A program made the translations under genes and the position numbers. Under the pieces are notes generated by a model. It did no database searches, was not told the DNA's origin, and saw only the letters and a list, made by a program, of their open reading frames with translations. From positions 620,001 through 684,000 of the forward strand of contig NZ_JAERPS020000001.1 in NCBI RefSeq assembly GCF_016918075.2: a DNA stretch of 64,000 nt, read 5' to 3'. Below are positions 1-9,944 of this stretch, one piece after another (position 1 is the stretch's first letter; every line of letters starts with the position of its first letter). The stretch is from Rheinheimera maricola. Its GTDB lineage: Bacteria; Pseudomonadota; Gammaproteobacteria; Enterobacterales; Alteromonadaceae.

Positions 1-3000
1 GCCTGCTCGATAGCAAAGGTAATACCAGCCGGCATTTAGGTTCGGTTAGTTTTGCACTGGAAGAGTTTGAAGCAGATACACTGAAAATTAGCAGCCGCTT
101 TAACCAAAGCCTGGCCGGGGACACCGAGCGGGGTTGGTTATCACCACAAAATTTAGTGGCACTGGTGCAGCTGGATAATTTGTTTGGTACGGCGGCGCAG
201 CAGCGCAAAGTCAGCGCAAAATATGAGTTGATGCCAGCCAGTTTCAGCTTTAGCGAATACCCGGAATATCGTTTTATTGCGCCACAAGACACAGAGCAAA
301 ACAGCACCACCGTGCGCCAGACCCTTGACGAGCAACAAACCGATGCTGACGGTAAAGCCAGCTTTGAGCTGCCGTTGACACAGTACAGCGGCGGTACATA
401 TCGGTTGATATTAACTACCGAAGGCTTTGATGGCAGTGGCGGTAAGAGTGTGCAACACCGGCGCAGTGCGCTGTTGTCGCCATTAACGGCCCTGGTGGGC
501 GTAAAAACTGATGGTGACTTAAGCTACCTTAAAAGGCAGCAAAGCCGTAACCTGGAATTTATCGCTATTAACAGTGCATTGGCACAAATAGCGTTAGATG
601 ATTTAACCCTGCAGCTGGTAGAAAAACGGCCGCTATCAAGCCTGGTAAAACAAAACGATGGCACCTATCAATATCAAAGCATCGTACAGGACGTCAGCGT
701 TAGTGCAGCGCCATTTAGCATAGCGGCAACCGGTAGTGTGTATCAGCTGCCAACAGACAGCCCTGGCGATTATGAACTGCAACTGCGCCAGGGTGAGCAG
801 CTGCTGGGCAAGTTGGCTTTTAGTGTTGTTGGTGCGGGCAATATCAGCGCTATGCTGGAGAAAAACGCCGCTCTTGCCGTTAAGCTGAACAAGGTCGACT
901 ACAGCGCTGGCGATTGGATTGAGCTTAATATTACCGCGCCTTATACCGGTAGTGGTTTAATCAGCATTGAAACGGACAAAGTACATGCTTTTAGCTGGTT
1001 TAGTAGCGATACCACCAGCAGTATTCAGCGGATACGGTTACCCGAGGGTCTCGAAGGTAATGCTTATATTAATGTGAGTTTTGTGCGTGGCAGTAACTCA
1101 GATGCGTTGTTTGTTAGCCCGCTAAGTTATGCAGTAGTGCCGTTTAATATCGACCGCAGCAAGCGTGAGCTCAGCATTAGCCTGGTTGCCCCTGAAGAAG
1201 TTCGGCCTGGCAAACCTTTTACTTTGGGCTATAAAACCGACCGGCCGGCCGATGTGCTGTTGTATGGTGTTGATGAGGGTATTTTGCAGGTGGCTGGCTA
1301 TCAGTTGCCGGATCCGTTATCGCACTATTTGCAAAAACGTGCGCTGCAGGTGCGCAGTTTGCAAATGCTGGATTTAATTTTGCCTGAATTTAGCGCGCTG
1401 CAACGCCAATTAGCCGGCGTAGGCGGTGACAGCGAACGAATAATGGTAACTGGCAGCAGAATGATGCTGGATAGAAACCTCAACCCCTTTGCCCGTCGTG
1501 CAGAGCAACCCGGTGTATTTTGGCTGGGTATGGTTAAAGCCGGCACTGAACTTGCCACGCAGCAGGTTACCGTGCCGGCCAGTTTTAGTGGCAATTTAAA
1601 ACTGATGGCAGTAGCGGTTAGCGACGAAGCATTATCTGCAATCAGCCAGGACTTGCGCGTGCGCGGGCCCTTTGTATTGACGCCTGATGTGTTATTAAGC
1701 GCAGCTCCGGGGGACGAATTTGATGTTAGCGTAACGGTGGCTAATGGTGTTAAAGGTTCAGGCCCGGCTGCGCCGATAACGGTAAGCCTGCAGTTGCCTG
1801 CCAGCTTAACGGCCATTGGCAGCAGTGAGCGGCAGCTTAATATCAGTGAGAACAGTGAGCAAAGTGTGCGTTTTCGGCTTAAAGCTGCAGAGACGCCAGG
1901 CGAGGCCAGTATCCGCTTTAGCGCCAGCTTTAAACAAGGAGAGCTGGTAGAGCAAGCCAGTAGAAGCGTGAGTTTAAGCATTCGCCCGGCGACGCCTTAT
2001 GTAAATACATTACATGCTGGCTTTGATAAAGATGGCCAGGCCACGGTCGCGACCCGTTATCCGCTACATCGCGAGTTTGCTCAGCTAAGCGTGGCCGCAT
2101 CTGCCAGTCCGCTGGTATTGGTGGAAGGTTTTACCGATTATTTAGCGCGTTATCCGCATGGTTGTACCGAGCAAGTGGTATCACAAGTATTTCCCTGGTT
2201 GGGCTTAGTGCAACAGCCTTCCTATCAGGCGCGCTGGCCAGAGCTCAATGAAAAGTTCGCTATTTTGTTGCAAAAACTGGCCGAGCGGCAGCTAAGTGAT
2301 GGTAGTTTTAGTTTTTGGCCTGGCAGTTTCTCGGCTGCCGATGTGCCGAGTATTTATGCTATGCACTTTTTACTCACGGCCCGCGAGCAAGGCCTGGCAG
2401 TACCCGACTATTTGTATCAGCAAGGGCTGGAATACTTACGCAGCGTTGCACGCCAGGGCGGAGCCAACTTGTATCAGGCCAGGGCCCGTGCAACAGCGAT
2501 ATACCTACTAACCCGCAGCGGCGAAGTGACCAGTAACTATTTAACCGAACTGCATGAGCGGTTAGAGAAGCAACACCAGCAAGCCTGGCAGGGTGATGTT
2601 ACTGCCAGCTACATGGCCGCCAGTTATCAGTTACTGCAAAAGCCCGAGATAGCGCGGGGCTTAATACGCAGTTACCGCTTAGGTAAGGCTTCTGCGATGC
2701 AAACTGCCTACCTGGCGCGGGCAGATATTAATTTTACACAGTACGCCAACCCGACGTTTCAATCTCAGCTTAGTCAGGATGCACAGCATATTTATTTGCT
2801 GGCCAGTCATTTTGCCGATGAGGCGCGTAAACTGCAGCAGTCGGCTTTGTTAGATATGCTACAACCGGTGTTTGATAAGCAGTACAACACTTATGCTACC
2901 GCGTACACCGTACTGGCACTGGCGGCATACCAGCAGTTGCTTACCGAGCAACAGCTGGAAGCGCCAGCGTTTTATCAGCTTAATGCCGACGGCAGTAAAA

Positions 3001-3563
3001 CGGCTATTACCGGCAGCGATAATTTGGCAGCGCTGCCTAAGCGGGAATTTACGGTGTTGGCAGAAAGCATTTTACTGCAAAGTGAACAACCACTGTTTTA
3101 TGCCTTAAGTGAAGCTGGCTTTGCGCTAAAGCCCCCAACGCAGGCGGTGGCTGAGCAACTGGAAGTAGCGCGTGATTATCTGAACAGTGAAGGCCAGGTG
3201 GTTAACCAGGCCCGGCAGGGTGACGAGCTAACCGTGCGACTGCGTATACGCAGCCTGAGCAACAGTTGGCACAGCAATGTGGCAGTAGTAGATTTATTAC
3301 CTGCTGGCTTTAACGTGATAAGAAGCTCGGTGCCGCGCCAAAGCATGCGCTGGCGCGCTGATTATGTCGATATTCGCGAAGACAGAATTGTGTACTATGG
3401 CACTTTTGGCACGCAAATGACCGAGTTGAAGTATCAGGTTAAAGTAACGGCAGCAGGCGATTTTACCCTGCCGGTGGTGCAGGCTGAGTCGATGTATGAT
3501 AACAGTGTGCACGCTAGCACAGCAGCTGGCCGTTTTGTGGTTAGTGCAGCTAACGCTGATTAG
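1..3563 (+). CDS. Bacterial alpha-2-macroglobulin (YfhM type), 5' partial
   Basis: Large envelope protease-trap protein; the frame is open from base 3, so the N terminus, signal peptide and first macroglobulin domains lie outside the window. About 1186 residues are visible. The thioester motif GCTEQ is encoded at 2160-2174, within the typical context YPHGCTEQVVSQ, and the following helical region fits the thioester-containing alpha/alpha toroid. Family knowledge: these proteins covalently trap attacking proteases in the periplasm and are usually paired with PbpC. Here pbpC starts 18 nt downstream, the same order as yfhM-pbpC in E. coli. The thioester subtype and the pbpC pairing make the identification firm; membrane anchoring cannot be judged because the N terminus is missing. 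Confidence 0.93.
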   Translation, partial: LLDSKGNTSRHLGSVSFALEEFEADTLKISSRFNQSLAGDTERGWLSPQNLVALVQLDNLFGTAAQQRKVSAKYELMPASFSFSEYPEYRFIAPQDTEQNSTTVRQTLDEQQTDADGKASFELPLTQYSGGTYRLILTTEGFDGSGGKSVQHRRSALLSPLTALVGVKTDGDLSYLKRQQSRNLEFIAINSALAQIALDDLTLQLVEKRPLSSLVKQNDGTYQYQSIVQDVSVSAAPFSIAATGSVYQLPTDSPGDYELQLRQGEQLLGKLAFSVVGAGNISAMLEKNAALAVKLNKVDYSAGDWIELNITAPYTGSGLISIETDKVHAFSWFSSDTTSSIQRIRLPEGLEGNAYINVSFVRGSNSDALFVSPLSYAVVPFNIDRSKRELSISLVAPEEVRPGKPFTLGYKTDRPADVLLYGVDEGILQVAGYQLPDPLSHYLQKRALQVRSLQMLDLILPEFSALQRQLAGVGGDSERIMVTGSRMMLDRNLNPFARRAEQPGVFWLGMVKAGTELATQQVTVPASFSGNLKLMAVAVSDEALSAISQDLRVRGPFVLTPDVLLSAAPGDEFDVSVTVANGVKGSGPAAPITVSLQLPASLTAIGSSERQLNISENSEQSVRFRLKAAETPGEASIRFSASFKQGELVEQASRSVSLSIRPATPYVNTLHAGFDKDGQATVATRYPLHREFAQLSVAASASPLVLVEGFTDYLARYPHGCTEQVVSQVFPWLGLVQQPSYQARWPELNEKFAILLQKLAERQLSDGSFSFWPGSFSAADVPSIYAMHFLLTAREQGLAVPDYLYQQGLEYLRSVARQGGANLYQARARATAIYLLTRSGEVTSNYLTELHERLEKQHQQAWQGDVTASYMAASYQLLQKPEIARGLIRSYRLGKASAMQTAYLARADINFTQYANPTFQSQLSQDAQHIYLLASHFADEARKLQQSALLDMLQPVFDKQYNTYATAYTVLALAAYQQLLTEQQLEAPAFYQLNADGSKTAITGSDNLAALPKREFTVLAESILLQSEQPLFYALSEAGFALKPPTQAVAEQLEVARDYLNSEGQVVNQARQGDELTVRLRIRSLSNSWHSNVAVVDLLPAGFNVIRSSVPRQSMRWRADYVDIREDRIVYYGTFGTQMTELKYQVKVTAAGDFTLPVVQAESMYDNSVHASTAAGRFVVSAANAD

Positions 3564-3581
3564 CAGCTGCCAGGAGCCAAG

Positions 3582-5915
3582 GTGCAACGGGTGCGCGTAA
3601 AAAAATGGCTGTGGATGGCATTGTTGCCACCTGGACTGGTGTTGCTGATTATAACGCTGCTGCTGTGCTCGCCAAAGCCTGAGCTATATAGCAACTACGC
3701 CCAGAGCAGCGCTTATTTTGCTGACGGTGGCGAGCTATTAAGCTTACGTCTGGCGTCGGATCAGCGTTATCGTTTGCGTGTTGCGCTTAGTGATATTGCG
3801 CCGGTATTACGCCAAGCCACCTTGCTATACGAAGATCGGCAATTTTATAGCCATGTCGGTGTTGATGCTAAGGCCATAATACGTGCTTTCTGGCAGGGCG
3901 TTGTGCAAGGAGGCAGGCGGCAGGGGGCTTCAACCTTAAGTATGCAGCTGGCGCGGCTACGTTATCAGCTAAACACGAGCAGTATAAGCGGCAAGTTGCA
4001 ACAACTGGCGTATGCCTTGTATCTGGAGTGGCATTTTAGCAAAGATGACATTTTAGAAGCCTATTTTAATTACGCGCCCTATGGCGGTAATATTGAAGGC
4101 GTGGCTGCAGCCAGCTTGATTTATTTTGCCAAAGAAGCCCATCGGCTGACACTGCCCGAGGCCCTGGCGCTGAGCGTTATTCCGCAAAACCCAAACCAAC
4201 GTAGCCCGCTAAGTAACGCTGGCGTGCAGCAGCTGGAGCTGGCGCGCCAGCGTTTAGCTACGCTGTGGTTAGAGCATTATCCGCTGCTACAGCCCGATGC
4301 TGCAGGGCGTTTAAGCTTGCCGCTGACATTTAACACCCGTACTGATCTAAGCTATGACGCACCGCATTTTATTAATCAATTACAAACACAAGGACATACA
4401 GCGGGCCGGTTCTATACCAGCTTACAACTGCCGTTGCAGCAGCAGATGCAACAAAAGCTTCGGGCCTATCTGCGCCGGCATAGCGACAAAGGTTTTACTA
4501 ATGCCAGCGCCTTACTGATAAAACGCAGTACGCTGCAGGTGCAGGCCTGGCTGGGATCTGCCGATTTTAATAATGCTGCGATCAGTGGTCAGGTCGATGG
4601 TGTTACGGCACTGCGTTCACCAGGTTCGGCGCTCAAACCTTTTGTATATGCGCTCGCCATGCAACAAGGGCTTATTCACCCGCATACGCTGCTTAGTGAT
4701 TTGCCACGGCGTTATGGCAGTTTTAACCCAGAGAATTTTGATCGCCAATATGCCGGCCCCATCAATGCCACCGAGGCGTTGATTAACAGCCGAAATGTGC
4801 CCGCAGTGCAATTGCAGGCGCGTCTAACCGCACCGGATTTTTATCACTGGTTAAAACAGGCCCAAGTACCGCTGACTTTTCCTGCCCAGCACTATGGCCT
4901 GGCCTTAGTGCTGGGTGGCATGGAAATTAGCATGCAGCAGCTGGTGCAACTCTATGCCATGCTGGGTAATGGCGGTAACTGGCAACCTATAGTTTGGCAA
5001 GCCAGTGCCGGCAGCAAGGCGTCTCAGGCGCTGTTAACCCCAGAAGCGGCGTTTTTAACCTTGGATATGCTGCGCCAGCATGCTAAACCACAGGCCGGTT
5101 TACTTAGCGAACTGGTAGACACGACGCCGGTAGCATGGAAAACCGGTACCTCTTACGCGTTTCGTGATGCCTGGGCTATCGGGCTAAGCGGTGATTATGT
5201 GCTTGCAGTGTGGTTGGGTAACTTTGACGGCAGTAGCAATCCTAATTTGATTGGTCGCAGTGCCGCCGGGCCTTTGTTATTTGAGTTATTTGCACTGCTG
5301 CCGCAGGACAACCTTGCCAATCAGCAGCTATTTAACAGTAACCAGCAGTTAAACCTGAAACAGGTAGCGCTTTGTAGTCGCAGCGGTGACTTAGCGAATA
5401 AATATTGTCCGAAGACCCGACCTGGCTGGTTTATTCCCGGGGTTTCACCGATTAAGCTGTCAGAGGTGCATCGGGCGGTGCCGGTATATGTCGATAGCGG
5501 CCTGCGCGCCTGCTACCACCAACCACCGCAAACGCAGTTGCAGGTATATGAGTTCTGGCCGTCAGACTTTGCCAATGCATACCAGCTATCTGGCCTGGTA
5601 TTGCAAAAGCCACCGCATTATCAAGAAGCATGTACTGGCCAGCAGTTCTCGCAACAGGCGCCCAAAATTCGCTCGCCACAACCGACGTTAACCTATCAAT
5701 TGGGCAAACAGGCAGCGCAGCAGCAAATTGCGCTGCAGGCCAGTTTTGACGGCGCGGTAACAAAAGCACACTGGTTTATTGATAATCGTTATTTAGGCGC
5801 TGTAGCACCGGGCGAAACCCTGTTTTGGCAAGGCGAAGCCGGCGAGTTTCAGCTTAGGGTGGTGGATGATTTAGGCGGTGTTGCCAGCCAGTTGCTGCGG
5901 GTGAGTACAAACTAA
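3582..5915 (+). CDS. pbpC: Penicillin-binding protein 1C
   Basis: Bifunctional peptidoglycan glycosyltransferase/transpeptidase of 777 residues, anchored by one N-terminal membrane segment (about residues 11-30). The GT51 domain shows the catalytic Glu in EDRQFYSH (E84) and GASTLSMQLAR (115-125). The transpeptidase domain has SALK (S349, K352), SRN (S403-N405) and KTG (520-522). The last ~90 residues match the C-terminal domain of 1C-type enzymes. The start is GTG, preceded by AGGAGCCAAG; no better ATG lies nearby. It follows the alpha-2-macroglobulin gene by 18 nt and is probably cotranscribed, as known for the yfhM-pbpC pair. All catalytic residues are present, so it should be active. Confidence 0.95.
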   Translation: MQRVRVKKWLWMALLPPGLVLLIITLLLCSPKPELYSNYAQSSAYFADGGELLSLRLASDQRYRLRVALSDIAPVLRQATLLYEDRQFYSHVGVDAKAIIRAFWQGVVQGGRRQGASTLSMQLARLRYQLNTSSISGKLQQLAYALYLEWHFSKDDILEAYFNYAPYGGNIEGVAAASLIYFAKEAHRLTLPEALALSVIPQNPNQRSPLSNAGVQQLELARQRLATLWLEHYPLLQPDAAGRLSLPLTFNTRTDLSYDAPHFINQLQTQGHTAGRFYTSLQLPLQQQMQQKLRAYLRRHSDKGFTNASALLIKRSTLQVQAWLGSADFNNAAISGQVDGVTALRSPGSALKPFVYALAMQQGLIHPHTLLSDLPRRYGSFNPENFDRQYAGPINATEALINSRNVPAVQLQARLTAPDFYHWLKQAQVPLTFPAQHYGLALVLGGMEISMQQLVQLYAMLGNGGNWQPIVWQASAGSKASQALLTPEAAFLTLDMLRQHAKPQAGLLSELVDTTPVAWKTGTSYAFRDAWAIGLSGDYVLAVWLGNFDGSSNPNLIGRSAAGPLLFELFALLPQDNLANQQLFNSNQQLNLKQVALCSRSGDLANKYCPKTRPGWFIPGVSPIKLSEVHRAVPVYVDSGLRACYHQPPQTQLQVYEFWPSDFANAYQLSGLVLQKPPHYQEACTGQQFSQQAPKIRSPQPTLTYQLGKQAAQQQIALQASFDGAVTKAHWFIDNRYLGAVAPGETLFWQGEAGEFQLRVVDDLGGVASQLLRVSTN

Positions 5916-6035
5916 AAACAGGCTGCTGGGAGCCGGGCCGGACAAGGTGCAATATATTAGTACCTAAACATTGCAGTGCTGGTGACTAAAATGTAATCTT
6001 GCTGCGAAAATTTAACGGATAGGTAATAAATCAGG

Positions 6036-7991
6036 ATGTTTATGCAGTTTTTTAAATCATTAGTGTGCGCAGTAGTGCTGATTACCGGTTGTGCGCAGGC
6101 GGCTGAGCCGGATATGGTGGCGGAGTTTAGTAAAGATGCTACTTATAGCGATGTTAAATTATCGCCAGATGGTAAGTTTCTTTCCGTGGTTGTTAGTTTA
6201 AATGGCAAGAAGGCTTTGGGCTTTGTCGACCGTTCTAGCTATAACATGGTGAATGCGATTCAGTTTGGCGGTGAATACGAAGTAGGTGACTACCATTGGG
6301 TAAATGATGAACGCGTAGTGATAAAAATGGTGGCATCACTACCCTGGAGTAAAGAGCCAGCCTATTACGGTGAGCTATATGCGGTAAACTGGAACGGTAG
6401 AATGGGCTCGATGATCTACGGTTATTCTGCGGCCGAGCAACAAACAGGTAAGCTTATCAAACAACGTGAGGCGACGCAGGGCTGGGCTGAAATTGTTGAT
6501 TTATATACTAAAGATGACCGAAAAATAGTCATTTCCAGTACACCATGGGGCCAGGATGGTAACCGGGTGCCTGAACTGCTGTTAATGGATGTCTATAGCG
6601 GTAAAACACGTAAAATTGCGCATGGGCCGGCAGCTTACAGTAATTTTTTGGTCGATGATGACGGTGAACCGGTGTTAGCTTTTGGGGTAGATAAGCATAA
6701 TGATCGTGTTGTGTTTCGTTATAACCAAAAAGATGAGGACTGGACAGAAGTACCAAAACAGAAGTTCGGTAATGACTTCAGGCCAATTGGCTTGAACGAC
6801 ACCAAAGATGGCGTTTATGTATTTGACGATTTTCAGCAAGATAAAATGGGTCTGTTTGAGCTGAAATTAGCCGATTTTGCTTACACTGAAGTATTTACCG
6901 ATGCCAAGGTCGACATTAGCAGCTTTGAAGCCACCAAAGAGGGCAATAACGTATTTGCTTTTAAACTGGAAGATGGCAACCCCAGCTATGCGTTGTTCAC
7001 CGAAAAATATGCTGAAGCCAAACTATTTAAAGAGTTATTGACTATTTTCCCTGGTGAAGCGCTACATATCACCAGCAAAACTGATGATGACAAACTGTGG
7101 GTGGTATACAGCTATTCGGATACAAACCCGGGTACCTATTATTTATATGATGCTGAAAAAAAATCTATTGGTCAGTTGTTTAGCACAAGGCCTTATCTGG
7201 CCGATGTGAAATTAGCTAATACAAAACCGATCTCGTTTACCTCCTTTGATGACACCGTAATACATGGCTATTTTACCGCAGGTAAAAATCAAACTGAGCA
7301 TAAACCACTAATTGTTAATGTGCATGGCGGCCCACACGGTGTGCGTGATCATTGGGGATATGACGGTGAGGTACAATTGCTGGCCAATGCCGGTTATTCT
7401 GTGCTGCAGGTTAACTTCCGTGGTTCAGGCGGTTATGGCAATAGCTTGCTCAGAGCGGGTTATTTGCAATGGGGCGATGCCATTCAGCGCGACATTATAG
7501 CCGCAACAGAATGGGCTATTGCCAGCGGTATGGCCAAAGCCGGTAATGTTTGTATTATGGGTGCTAGTTTTGGTGGCTATGCTGCACTGCAATCTGCTAG
7601 TTTGGCACCAGACTTGTTTAAGTGCACTGTTGGTGTCGCTGGCGTTTACGATTTAAATATCATGAAATCAGATGGCGATATTCCGCTCAAATCTTTCGGT
7701 ATTTCATACCTGGATCAGGTTCTGGGTTCAGATCAGGCTCAGTTGGATGCGTATTCTCCGGTAAACCAGGTAGCGAAACTTAAAGCGGCAGTATTAATTG
7801 CCCATGGTAAACGTGACAAGAGAGCACCGCTGGAACATGCGTTAAGGTTAAAAAAAGCGTTAGATAACGCCGGTAAACCTTACCAGTGGCTTGAGTTTAA
7901 CGATGAAACCCATGGCTTTTATTCACCACAAAACCGTGAAGTGTATTATCGAAAACTACTGGAGTTTTTACAAACTCACCTGAAAAACTAA
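6036..7991 (+). CDS. Secreted S9-family prolyl oligopeptidase-like peptidase
   Basis: Serine peptidase of 651 residues with an N-terminal signal sequence and a beta-propeller-like first part (about 30-390), followed by an alpha/beta hydrolase domain. The nucleophile is in GASFGG (S511), the acid in GKRDKR (D594) and the histidine in ETHGFY (H626); HGGPHG at about 430 forms the oxyanion region. The signal ends ITGCAQA, so the protein may be a lipoprotein (lipobox I-T-G-C) or be cleaved after AQA. A second ATG at 6042 is equally placed relative to AGGA. It stands alone, 120 nt after pbpC. S9 members of this type cleave short peptides in the periplasm; the substrate cannot be told from sequence. 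Confidence 0.9.
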   Translation: MFMQFFKSLVCAVVLITGCAQAAEPDMVAEFSKDATYSDVKLSPDGKFLSVVVSLNGKKALGFVDRSSYNMVNAIQFGGEYEVGDYHWVNDERVVIKMVASLPWSKEPAYYGELYAVNWNGRMGSMIYGYSAAEQQTGKLIKQREATQGWAEIVDLYTKDDRKIVISSTPWGQDGNRVPELLLMDVYSGKTRKIAHGPAAYSNFLVDDDGEPVLAFGVDKHNDRVVFRYNQKDEDWTEVPKQKFGNDFRPIGLNDTKDGVYVFDDFQQDKMGLFELKLADFAYTEVFTDAKVDISSFEATKEGNNVFAFKLEDGNPSYALFTEKYAEAKLFKELLTIFPGEALHITSKTDDDKLWVVYSYSDTNPGTYYLYDAEKKSIGQLFSTRPYLADVKLANTKPISFTSFDDTVIHGYFTAGKNQTEHKPLIVNVHGGPHGVRDHWGYDGEVQLLANAGYSVLQVNFRGSGGYGNSLLRAGYLQWGDAIQRDIIAATEWAIASGMAKAGNVCIMGASFGGYAALQSASLAPDLFKCTVGVAGVYDLNIMKSDGDIPLKSFGISYLDQVLGSDQAQLDAYSPVNQVAKLKAAVLIAHGKRDKRAPLEHALRLKKALDNAGKPYQWLEFNDETHGFYSPQNREVYYRKLLEFLQTHLKN

Positions 7992-8059
7992 AGCAGGTTT
8001 GCGTTTTGCTAAGTGGGGCGCTGCAGTATAATAACAACAATTTATGTTAAGAGTTGCTT

Positions 8060-9205
8060 ATGTACTGCGCCCACTATGCAGCTAAACGCTGTCAGTCTTG
8101 CCATTGGCTGGACAAAATTTACCCTGAACAACTGGCGCTAAAGCAGCAACAGTTACTTGCATTACTGGCCCCGGCACAAGACACAAAAGTGCTTGAGCCG
8201 GTAGCCTCTGCTGAGCAGGGCTTTCGTTACAAAGCCAAAATGGTAGTACTGGGTACGGTAGACACTCCGGTGCTGGGCATTGTTAATACACAGGATGACG
8301 TGGTCGATTTAAGCGATTGTCCACTGTATCCGCCGGCGTTTTCCCCGGCCTTTGCCTTGTGTAAAGCCTTTATACAGCGGGTAAGATTAACCCCTTACGA
8401 TATTGCTACCAGGCGCGGCGAGCTGAAGTTTATTCTGCTTAGCCAAAGCCGGCACAGCGGCCGTTTTATGCTGCGCTTTGTGCTGCGTTCAAAAAACTGT
8501 CTGGCATCGATTGAAAAACACTTACCTTGGCTGTTGCAACAGTGGCCAGAGCTTGAGGTGTGTTCGGTAAACCTGCAACCGTTGCCTGCCGCAGTGCTGG
8601 AGGGCGAACAAGAGATTATCCTGACACAGCAAACACTGTTAGCCGAGCAGCTAAACCAGGTGCCGCTGTATTTAACGCCACAAAGCTTTTTTCAAACCCA
8701 GCCGGTGATGGCCGCTGCGCTATACCAAACGGCAGCCGATTGGGTTGCGCAGTTGCAACAGCAGCACGGCGATTTTAGCCGAATTTGGGATCTGTTTTGC
8801 GGTGTCGGCGGCTTTGGTTTACATCTGACTAAGCCGGCACAGCAACTCACCGGTATTGAAATTGCTCCTGCGGCTATTGCCAGCGCCACACGCTCGGCCA
8901 AAGAGTTGGGGCTAACGCAGGTGCAGTTTCAGGCGCTGGACTCCGCAGCATTTGCTGCTGCCTCAGCGCAAGCGCCGGATTTGTTGGTGGTTAACCCGCC
9001 CCGGCGGGGCCTGGGTAAGCAGCTGTGTCAGGATATTGCACGACTGGCACCGCGCTGGTTGCTGTATTCCAGTTGTAATGCGCAAACTCTGGCAGAGGAT
9101 TTAGCGGTACTAACAGACTATAAGCTTCTGAAAGTACAGCTGTTCGATATGTTTGCTCACAGCAATCATTATGAAGTGCTGACACTGCTGCAAAGGCGGG
9201 TGTAA
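8060..9205 (+). CDS. rlmC: 23S rRNA (uracil747-C5)-methyltransferase
   Basis: SAM-dependent rRNA methyltransferase of 381 residues. The N terminus MYCAHYAAKRCQSCHW carries the cysteines (C3, C11, C14) that, with the one in DLSDCPLYP, bind an iron-sulfur cluster in the RumA/RumB family. The SAM motif is DLFCGVGGFGL, followed by VVNPPRRGLG and the catalytic cysteine in YSSCNAQTL. I chose ATG 8060 over TTG 8054 because it matches the short N terminus of E. coli RlmC and has AAGAG seven bases upstream. The absence of an N-terminal TRAM domain favours RlmC over RlmD. It is a single gene between the S9 peptidase and the SOS cassette. Confidence 0.93.
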   Translation: MYCAHYAAKRCQSCHWLDKIYPEQLALKQQQLLALLAPAQDTKVLEPVASAEQGFRYKAKMVVLGTVDTPVLGIVNTQDDVVDLSDCPLYPPAFSPAFALCKAFIQRVRLTPYDIATRRGELKFILLSQSRHSGRFMLRFVLRSKNCLASIEKHLPWLLQQWPELEVCSVNLQPLPAAVLEGEQEIILTQQTLLAEQLNQVPLYLTPQSFFQTQPVMAAALYQTAADWVAQLQQQHGDFSRIWDLFCGVGGFGLHLTKPAQQLTGIEIAPAAIASATRSAKELGLTQVQFQALDSAAFAAASAQAPDLLVVNPPRRGLGKQLCQDIARLAPRWLLYSSCNAQTLAEDLAVLTDYKLLKVQLFDMFAHSNHYEVLTLLQRRV

Positions 9206-9237
9206 CCCCGCAGTTGCATCCTGTATATCTCAGTATA

Positions 9238-9257
9238 TACTGTATCAATATACAGTA
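9238..9257 (+). promoter_or_regulatory. LexA box (SOS operator) of the imuA operon
   Basis: TACTGTATCAATATACAGTA is a perfect match to the gammaproteobacterial LexA consensus CTGT-N8-ACAG, with the extra flanking TA on both sides. It lies 14 nt before the imuA start codon, so LexA binding would block this transcription unit until DNA damage activates RecA. Confidence 0.93.
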
Positions 9258-9271
9258 ATATTGAGTGTGAT

Positions 9272-9943
9272 ATGTCGGCGTTACTTCAACAATTAGCCAG
9301 ACGCCAGCTGCTATGGCACGGCAACAGCCAGCAGGCAGCGTATCAGGCGGTAAGCTCTGGCTACCCACAGCTGGATCAACAGCTGGCCGGTGGCTTTCCA
9401 TCTACCGGCCTTATTGATATTCAAACAAACACCGGCATTGGCGAGCTACGGCTGTTACTGCCCTATTTGCAGCAGCAACAACAGCATAGCGGCCGCTTAC
9501 TGGTGTTTATCTCGCCACCGGCACAGCCGTGTGCTGATATGCTGGTTACGGCCGGCATAGTGCTGTCGCAGTTAGTGATTATTACACCTAAAACGGCCAA
9601 AGAAGCGCTGTGGGCAGCAGAGCAGTGCTTACAAAGTGGCTGTTGTGCTTCGGTATTAATGTGGCAGGTGCCGCTGAAGCTGGCGCTGGCGCGGCGTTTA
9701 CAGCTGGCGGCAGAGCAGGGGGGGGCCAGTCTGGTGTTGCTGCGCCGGCCGGCAGCCAGCCTGAGTTTGCCGGTAAATTTAAGCCTTGAGCTAACACCGC
9801 ACCAACATGGGCTGCAGCTTAGCGTGCACAAACGCAAGGGCGGCTGGCCGGCCGCGGCATTTTTGCTGGATATGCAGCAGCACTGGCCGGCTTTGTATCC
9901 GGCTGCGGACAGCGCAGCATTACCACAGCGTAAGGCTGGCTAA
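9272..9943 (+). CDS. imuA: ImuA, SOS translesion synthesis accessory protein (SulA/RecA-like)
   Basis: Protein of 223 residues with the RecA/SulA-related fold of ImuA: it starts with a short LWHG motif, then SGYPQLDQQLAGGFP, typical of the ImuA N terminus, followed by LIDIQTNTGIGELRLLLP in the place of a degenerate P-loop. It is the first gene of the imuA-imuB-dnaE2 cassette, directly behind a LexA box. In the family ImuA works with ImuB and DnaE2 in damage-induced mutagenesis. It is separated from imuB by one base (TAA g ATG). Some annotations call such proteins SulA-like cell division inhibitors; the gene context argues for ImuA. Confidence 0.9.
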   Translation: MSALLQQLARRQLLWHGNSQQAAYQAVSSGYPQLDQQLAGGFPSTGLIDIQTNTGIGELRLLLPYLQQQQQHSGRLLVFISPPAQPCADMLVTAGIVLSQLVIITPKTAKEALWAAEQCLQSGCCASVLMWQVPLKLALARRLQLAAEQGGASLVLLRRPAASLSLPVNLSLELTPHQHGLQLSVHKRKGGWPAAAFLLDMQQHWPALYPAADSAALPQRKAG

Positions 9944-9944
9944 G

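Noticed and set aside
1325-1981. A 218-codon open frame on the minus strand inside the alpha-2-macroglobulin gene
   Set aside because: It is antisense to a well-conserved gene and its translation matches no family; it reflects codon bias.
9221-9236. A second LexA-like half-site CTGTATATCTCAGTAT next to the main box
   Set aside because: The left half is CTGT but the right half lacks ACAG, so it does not meet the consensus; the adjacent perfect box is sufficient.
8991-9401. A 136-codon minus-strand frame across the imuA promoter
   Set aside because: It is antisense to rlmC and imuA and crosses the LexA box; no recognisable domain and no ribosome binding site.
9807-9944. An upstream extension of imuB within the 3' end of imuA
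   Set aside because: The extension overlaps imuA for 138 bases and lacks homology to ImuB; the ATG at 9945 gives the expected N terminus.
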